Assembly (NCBI RefSeq): GCF_038396845.1
Contig: NZ_CP151587.1
Location: forward strand, 3,508,001-3,572,000
Source of the DNA: Gymnodinialimonas sp. 57CJ19
Lineage (GTDB): Bacteria; Pseudomonadota; Alphaproteobacteria; Rhodobacterales; Rhodobacteraceae
Direction: 5' to 3'
Length of the DNA stretch: 64,000 nt
Positions 60,919 to 64,000 of this stretch are shown one piece after another. Under the pieces are notes generated by a model that saw only the letters and a program-made list of their open reading frames with translations, was not told the origin of the DNA and ran no database searches. The first letter of the stretch is position 1, and each line of letters starts with the position of its first letter. The translations under genes were made by a program, and so were the position numbers.

Positions 60919-61782
60919 ATGGGTTTCACCGTCGCCACAATCGCGCGGGAACCTTGGCCGATCCTGGATCGGTTTTTGCGTTGGCATCTGGATCAGGGGG
61001 CCGACAAGATCGTCCTGTTTCTTGACGATCCCGATGATCCCTCACTCCCCCGCTTGCAGGGGGAGCCGCGCATCGACGCCCGCCCCTGCACGCCCGCCTT
61101 CTGGGCCAGCCTGCGCCTGAAGCCCGACGCCCGCTTCACACGCCGCCAACGGGGCGTGTTGGGCCAAGCTTACCGAGAGTTATCAGACGGTTGGCTACTG
61201 GTTCTTGATGCTGACGAGTTGATGTGGATGCAAGACCGCCCCATCGCGCAAGCCTTGGACAGTCTGCCCGAGGACGCCCAATCCCTGCGCGTGCGCAGCG
61301 CCGAACAGGTGCGCCTGCCCGACGGGTCCGAGGCCTTCCGCACCCCCATCGAGCGTGCCGCCGTGGACCGTGTCTACGGCGAGAAATCCAACCTCCTGCG
61401 GGCGCGTTTCGGCCTCACGTATCACCCCGAAGGCAAAAGCTTTCACCGCGCCGGGCAAGAGGGGCTGAACATGAAGCTCCATTGGGCCCAGGACGCCCAG
61501 GGCCACAGAACGCCCGGCCCTGTTTGGGGCGCCAGCGAGCGCGCCTACCTTCTGCATTACGCGGCCCCCACATACGCACGCTGGCGTGAAAAGGTCGCGT
61601 GGCGCGCCGGGGCCCATGGCTTCGTGGTCCCCGTGAAAGAACGCGTGGCCGAGATCGCCGAGAGCGCTGATCCCGAAGCAGGCTACCGCGCCCTGTTCGA
61701 CACGTTGCATGCCCTGACCGATCCCCAGGCCGAGGCGCTCGCCGCCGAAGGTGGCCTTTTGCGGCACGGCCCGGAGGGCTGA
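60919..61782 (+). CDS. Glycosyltransferase family 2-like protein (second)
   Basis: A 287-residue protein. ATG 60919 (MGFTVATIAREPWPILDRFLRWHLDQG) is preferred to the longer frame from 60787, which lies inside the upstream gene. The domain shows GADKIVLFLDDPDDPSL (about 27-43) and the DxD motif WLLVLDADELMWM (about 93-105). Next come SFHRAGQEGLNMKLHWA and YLLHYAAPTYARWREK, matching the GT2_4 C-terminal His pattern. Its start and stop are within five bases of both neighbours, so it is tightly cotranscribed. Similarity to the other three GT2 proteins is in layout rather than close sequence. Confidence 0.85.
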   Translation: MGFTVATIAREPWPILDRFLRWHLDQGADKIVLFLDDPDDPSLPRLQGEPRIDARPCTPAFWASLRLKPDARFTRRQRGVLGQAYRELSDGWLLVLDADELMWMQDRPIAQALDSLPEDAQSLRVRSAEQVRLPDGSEAFRTPIERAAVDRVYGEKSNLLRARFGLTYHPEGKSFHRAGQEGLNMKLHWAQDAQGHRTPGPVWGASERAYLLHYAAPTYARWREKVAWRAGAHGFVVPVKERVAEIAESADPEAGYRALFDTLHALTDPQAEALAAEGGLLRHGPEG

Positions 61783-61786
61783 AACC

Positions 61787-62971
61787 ATGGCCGGTCGCAC
61801 CATCGTCACGATGATGAAGGACGAAGCGCCCTTCGCGCTCCATTGGATCGCCCACCACCGCCTGATCGGCTTTGACCGGATCGTCGTGTTCACCAACGAT
61901 TGCAGCGATGGCACCGATGCGATCCTCGACCGTCTGGCCGCCATGGGCGAGGTCATTCACCACCGCAACAAGGTGCCCCTTGGCGGCAAGCCGCAACCCC
62001 TCGCCCTGCGCCGCGCGCTGAAACTGCCCGAGGTGGTGGAAAGCGACTGGATCATCGCCTTGGACGTGGATGAATACGTGACCGTGAAACGCGGCAAAGG
62101 CCACCTGGATGACCTCTTCGCCACGGCGCCCGAGGCCGACGGCTTCGCCCTGACGTGGCGGATGATGGGCGGCAACGGGTTGACCGCTTGGACAAATACC
62201 CCCGTGACCGAGGCCTACACCCGCAGCGCCCCAGACCGGTTTCGCAAGGGATGGGGGGTGAAAACCCTGTTCCGCCCCTTCGACAACATGAAACTGGGCA
62301 TCCACCGCCCCACCGTCAAAGGCCGCGACAAGCACGCTCTGCATCGGCTGAATTGGGTCAACGGCTCAGCCAAACCCATGACCCGGGCCTTCAAGGACGG
62401 CATGTGGCGGTCTTCCTTGGCAACCCTCGGCTACGCCCACGCGGAAATCGCCCATTTCGCCACCCAAAGCGCCGAGGCGTTTCTGCGCCGCGCCGCCCGT
62501 GGCAACGTCAATGCCAAGCCCGATAAATACGACCCCACCTACTACGCTATCTTCGACCGGAACGAGGCCCCCCACACCCACCTGCTCTCCCACGCCGCGG
62601 CGACGCAATCGCGTGTCGCCCAATACCTCGACGACCCCGCCCTCAGCGCCCTGATCGAGCAGGCCGCTCACTGGCACGCCAAGGCCCTTACGGCCCTGCG
62701 CGCCGCGCCCCCCTACGCCGCGAAAATGGCGGCGCTGAAAACCGCCTCGCAATCCAACTTTGATAGCCTCGATGACATTCTCTTCCCCCAACCCCTCGCT
62801 CCTCAGGGCAAGGAGATGGTCGCGAAAATGCAGGCCGAAGGCATCCCCGACCTTCAAATCGCCCGCGCCGTCGCCAAATCCGTGCGCCGCATGGAAGACC
62901 AGCGCGATGCCCGCGATGCCCGTGAACTGCTCTCCAAAGGCGTCACGCCCGATTATGGCACGTGGCGCTAG
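61787..62971 (+). CDS. Glycosyltransferase family 2-like protein (third), paralogue of the fused transferase
   Basis: A 394-residue protein. ATG 61787 begins MAGRTIVTMMKDEAPFALHW. The shared signature with the 50469 protein is plain: TMMKDEAPF, VVFTNDCSDGTDAI, ALDVDEYVTV (DxD at about 92-96), FRKGWGVKTLF and LGIHRPTVKG, then RAARGNVNAKPDKYDPTYY aligning with its KFRGNVNNKKDKYNNDYW. The C-terminal 100 residues are charged helix (KMQAEGIPDLQIARAVAKSV), where the larger relative carries its methyltransferase-like domain. It closes the transferase run. The function is predicted to be sugar transfer in surface-glycan synthesis. Confidence 0.87.
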   Translation: MAGRTIVTMMKDEAPFALHWIAHHRLIGFDRIVVFTNDCSDGTDAILDRLAAMGEVIHHRNKVPLGGKPQPLALRRALKLPEVVESDWIIALDVDEYVTVKRGKGHLDDLFATAPEADGFALTWRMMGGNGLTAWTNTPVTEAYTRSAPDRFRKGWGVKTLFRPFDNMKLGIHRPTVKGRDKHALHRLNWVNGSAKPMTRAFKDGMWRSSLATLGYAHAEIAHFATQSAEAFLRRAARGNVNAKPDKYDPTYYAIFDRNEAPHTHLLSHAAATQSRVAQYLDDPALSALIEQAAHWHAKALTALRAAPPYAAKMAALKTASQSNFDSLDDILFPQPLAPQGKEMVAKMQAEGIPDLQIARAVAKSVRRMEDQRDARDARELLSKGVTPDYGTWR

Positions 62972-63070
62972 CAGGCCCTTTCACCTTTTTACAAATATCG
63001 AATCCCGCCCCCGCAGCCCACACCGCCGATCGCGGCCCCTATCACGTCATCCCAACCTGCGAGGGCTGTG

Positions 63071-63517
63071 TCAGTTGGACTTGTCGCCAGGAACGCCCGG
63101 CAAAGGCAGGATCGGCACGCCATCCTCGATCAACGCGCGCGCCTCATCGGGCTTGGCCTGCCCGTAAATGGGCTTTTCCGGCTTATCGCCCAAATACATG
63201 GCCCGAGCCTCCCGAGCGAAGTTGCCGCCCACATCGGTGGAGGTCTTCTCCACATGCTCCCGAAGCGCGCGCAGCGCCGCTTCAGCCGGATGTGGCGGGG
63301 CCGATAAGGGGCGCTGCTCTGACCCGGCGGGCTCCGCCCCATCAGGGGCACCTTCCCCCGTTACGCGTGGCGCCATCATCGCTTTGGTCACATCGCCGCC
63401 GCCGCAGATCGCGCAGCTCAACAGGCCCCTGTCGGCCAGGCCGTCAAAGGCTTCCGCCGATTGGAACCAGCTTTCAAACCTGTGGCCTTCGCCACATTTC
63501 ATCGCGTATCTGATCAT
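63071..63517 (-). CDS. DUF1178 family protein
   Basis: A 148-residue soluble protein. The N-terminus MIRYAMKCGEGHRFESWFQSAEAF followed by LSCAICGGGDVTKAMMAPRV is the DUF1178 layout: a probable metal site built from Cys8, His12 and the CAIC pair. A Pro/Ala-rich linker (about 58-78) leads to the conserved helical end (ALREHVEKTSTDVGGNFAREARAMYLGD and ARALIEDGVPILPLP). Length is normal. The function of the family is unknown. It commonly sits beside carbon-nitrogen hydrolase or Nudix genes, and a Nudix gene is directly upstream here. Confidence 0.93.
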   Translation of the reverse strand: MIRYAMKCGEGHRFESWFQSAEAFDGLADRGLLSCAICGGGDVTKAMMAPRVTGEGAPDGAEPAGSEQRPLSAPPHPAEAALRALREHVEKTSTDVGGNFAREARAMYLGDKPEKPIYGQAKPDEARALIEDGVPILPLPGVPGDKSN

Positions 63518-63578
63518 GATCTTTTGAATCTATGCCAATTCCGGCACGCTGCAAGGGCCAGGAGCCATTCTCTTGCCG

Positions 63579-64000
63579 CTACTTCAGTCGATCCAGCGAG
63601 AACGTCGCAATCAACTGGCGCAGGTCCTTTTCCTCTACCTTGGTCGCAGCCTTCTTCAGGCTGAACCACTTCCGTCGGCGTTCGCCCGCCTCTGGAAAAT
63701 CCTCTTCCAGCTTTTTTACCTTTACCGCGAAGACCGCAACAATCACGGGCAACGTCAGGTCTTTGCTCATCCACTTGCGGTAAGAGTATAGTCCCAAACA
63801 CGTGTCGTAGGCCTTTCCTATGGCCCCCGCTTCTTCCCAGACCTCCTGGGCGGCGGCCTCGGCTGGGGTCATGCCATCCATGGGCCAGCCTTTGGGAATG
63901 ATCCACCGTTTGGTTTCCCTCGACGTGACCAGTAGGACCTCGATCCGTTTGCCATTTTTGCCCTTCACCACACGGAACGGCAGGCCCGCGAACTGGGTGC
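63579..64000 (-). CDS. Nudix hydrolase (5' end outside the window)
   Basis: At least 140 residues, truncated by the window edge: the frame stays open upstream of GTG 63971 and reads TQFAGLPFRVVKGKNG to the end, a natural Nudix beginning, so the true start lies beyond 64000. The Nudix box is GWPMDGMTPAEAAAQEVWEE, followed by AGAIG. It has Gln where REUxEE normally has Arg, but both metal-binding Glu are kept. The pattern with WIIPKGWP and GLYSYRKWMSKDL resembles diphosphoinositol/dinucleoside polyphosphate hydrolases of alphaproteobacteria. It is likely to hydrolyse a nucleoside diphosphate-linked compound. Confidence 0.92.
   Translation of the reverse strand, partial: TQFAGLPFRVVKGKNGKRIEVLLVTSRETKRWIIPKGWPMDGMTPAEAAAQEVWEEAGAIGKAYDTCLGLYSYRKWMSKDLTLPVIVAVFAVKVKKLEEDFPEAGERRRKWFSLKKAATKVEEKDLRQLIATFSLDRLK

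Noticed and set aside
1..64000. Insertion sequences, prophage genes, integrases, CRISPR arrays
   Set aside because: No transposase, integrase, phage structural gene or regularly spaced direct repeats were seen on either strand.

Overview
The window is about 60 percent GC and densely coded. It carries no insertion sequence, prophage, CRISPR array or rRNA operon that I can see. The gene set points to a marine-type alphaproteobacterium of the Rhodobacteraceae (Roseobacter group). Pointers are a DUF6280-type protein, a VPLPA-CTERM surface protein, a putative CtrA box, an FNR-type box in front of hemN, a pcm-tolC-PopZ-like gene order, and a glutathione-dependent formaldehyde dehydrogenase. This placement rests on gene content, not on a marker-gene tree.

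Layout. (1) 1-15.5 kb: an uptake and catabolic island. It holds an orphan family-5 solute-binding protein, an M24 peptidase, two nucleoside hydrolases, an adenine deaminase, a complete PotDBCA-like ABC importer, an ATZ/TRZ-type aminohydrolase, two M20 hydrolases and a phosphoribosyltransferase. Together they look able to import nucleosides or amino-acid-decorated nucleosides, cut amide and glycosidic bonds, deaminate the base and salvage it. (2) 15.7-19.6 kb: an orphan response regulator, a PhnA-like zinc-ribbon protein, 5-formyl-THF cyclo-ligase and a BCCT betaine-type transporter, then about 1 kb with no supportable gene. (3) 20.6-26.5 kb: a phosphorelay cluster of two PAS histidine kinases, a lone receiver, a receiver with a degenerate GGDEF-like output domain, and an Hpt protein. 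The orphan regulator at 15.7 kb is a paralogue of the GGDEF-like one. (4) 26.5-38.4 kb: housekeeping and central metabolism (formaldehyde dehydrogenase, a GST, hemN, an N-acetylglucosamine-kinase-like protein, gnd, efp, rhomboid protease, a PopZ-like acidic protein, a TolC-family protein, a PCMT-family protein, tRNA-Cys).

(5) 38.6-46.4 kb: four same-strand oxidation genes plus a regulator. They are a cytochrome c-RidA fusion, a Tat-exported FAD amine oxidase one base away from it, an aldehyde dehydrogenase, a GAF-Fis regulator without an AAA+ domain, and a DgcA-like flavin oxidoreductase. The logical flow is amine to imine (flavoenzyme), imine to carbonyl (RidA), electrons to the fused cytochrome c, and aldehyde to acid (aldehyde dehydrogenase). 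I regard the cytochrome c-RidA plus amine oxidase pair as the most interesting unit in the window. (6) 46.6-50.2 kb: xylulokinase-like kinase, 4-hydroxyphenylpyruvate dioxygenase, IclR regulator. (7) 50.4-63 kb: a surface-polysaccharide cluster. It has six glycosyltransferases, one fused to a methyltransferase-like domain, two unrecognised proteins overlapping a sulfatase with C-terminal RTX repeats, and a VPLPA-CTERM protein on the opposite strand behind a perfect TTAA-N7-TTAA site. (8) 63-64 kb: a DUF1178 protein and the truncated start of a Nudix hydrolase.

Starts were chosen by ribosome-binding site, family N-terminus and overlap with the upstream gene, and many differ from the longest open frame. 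Family assignments come from recognising motifs by eye. No database search was run.
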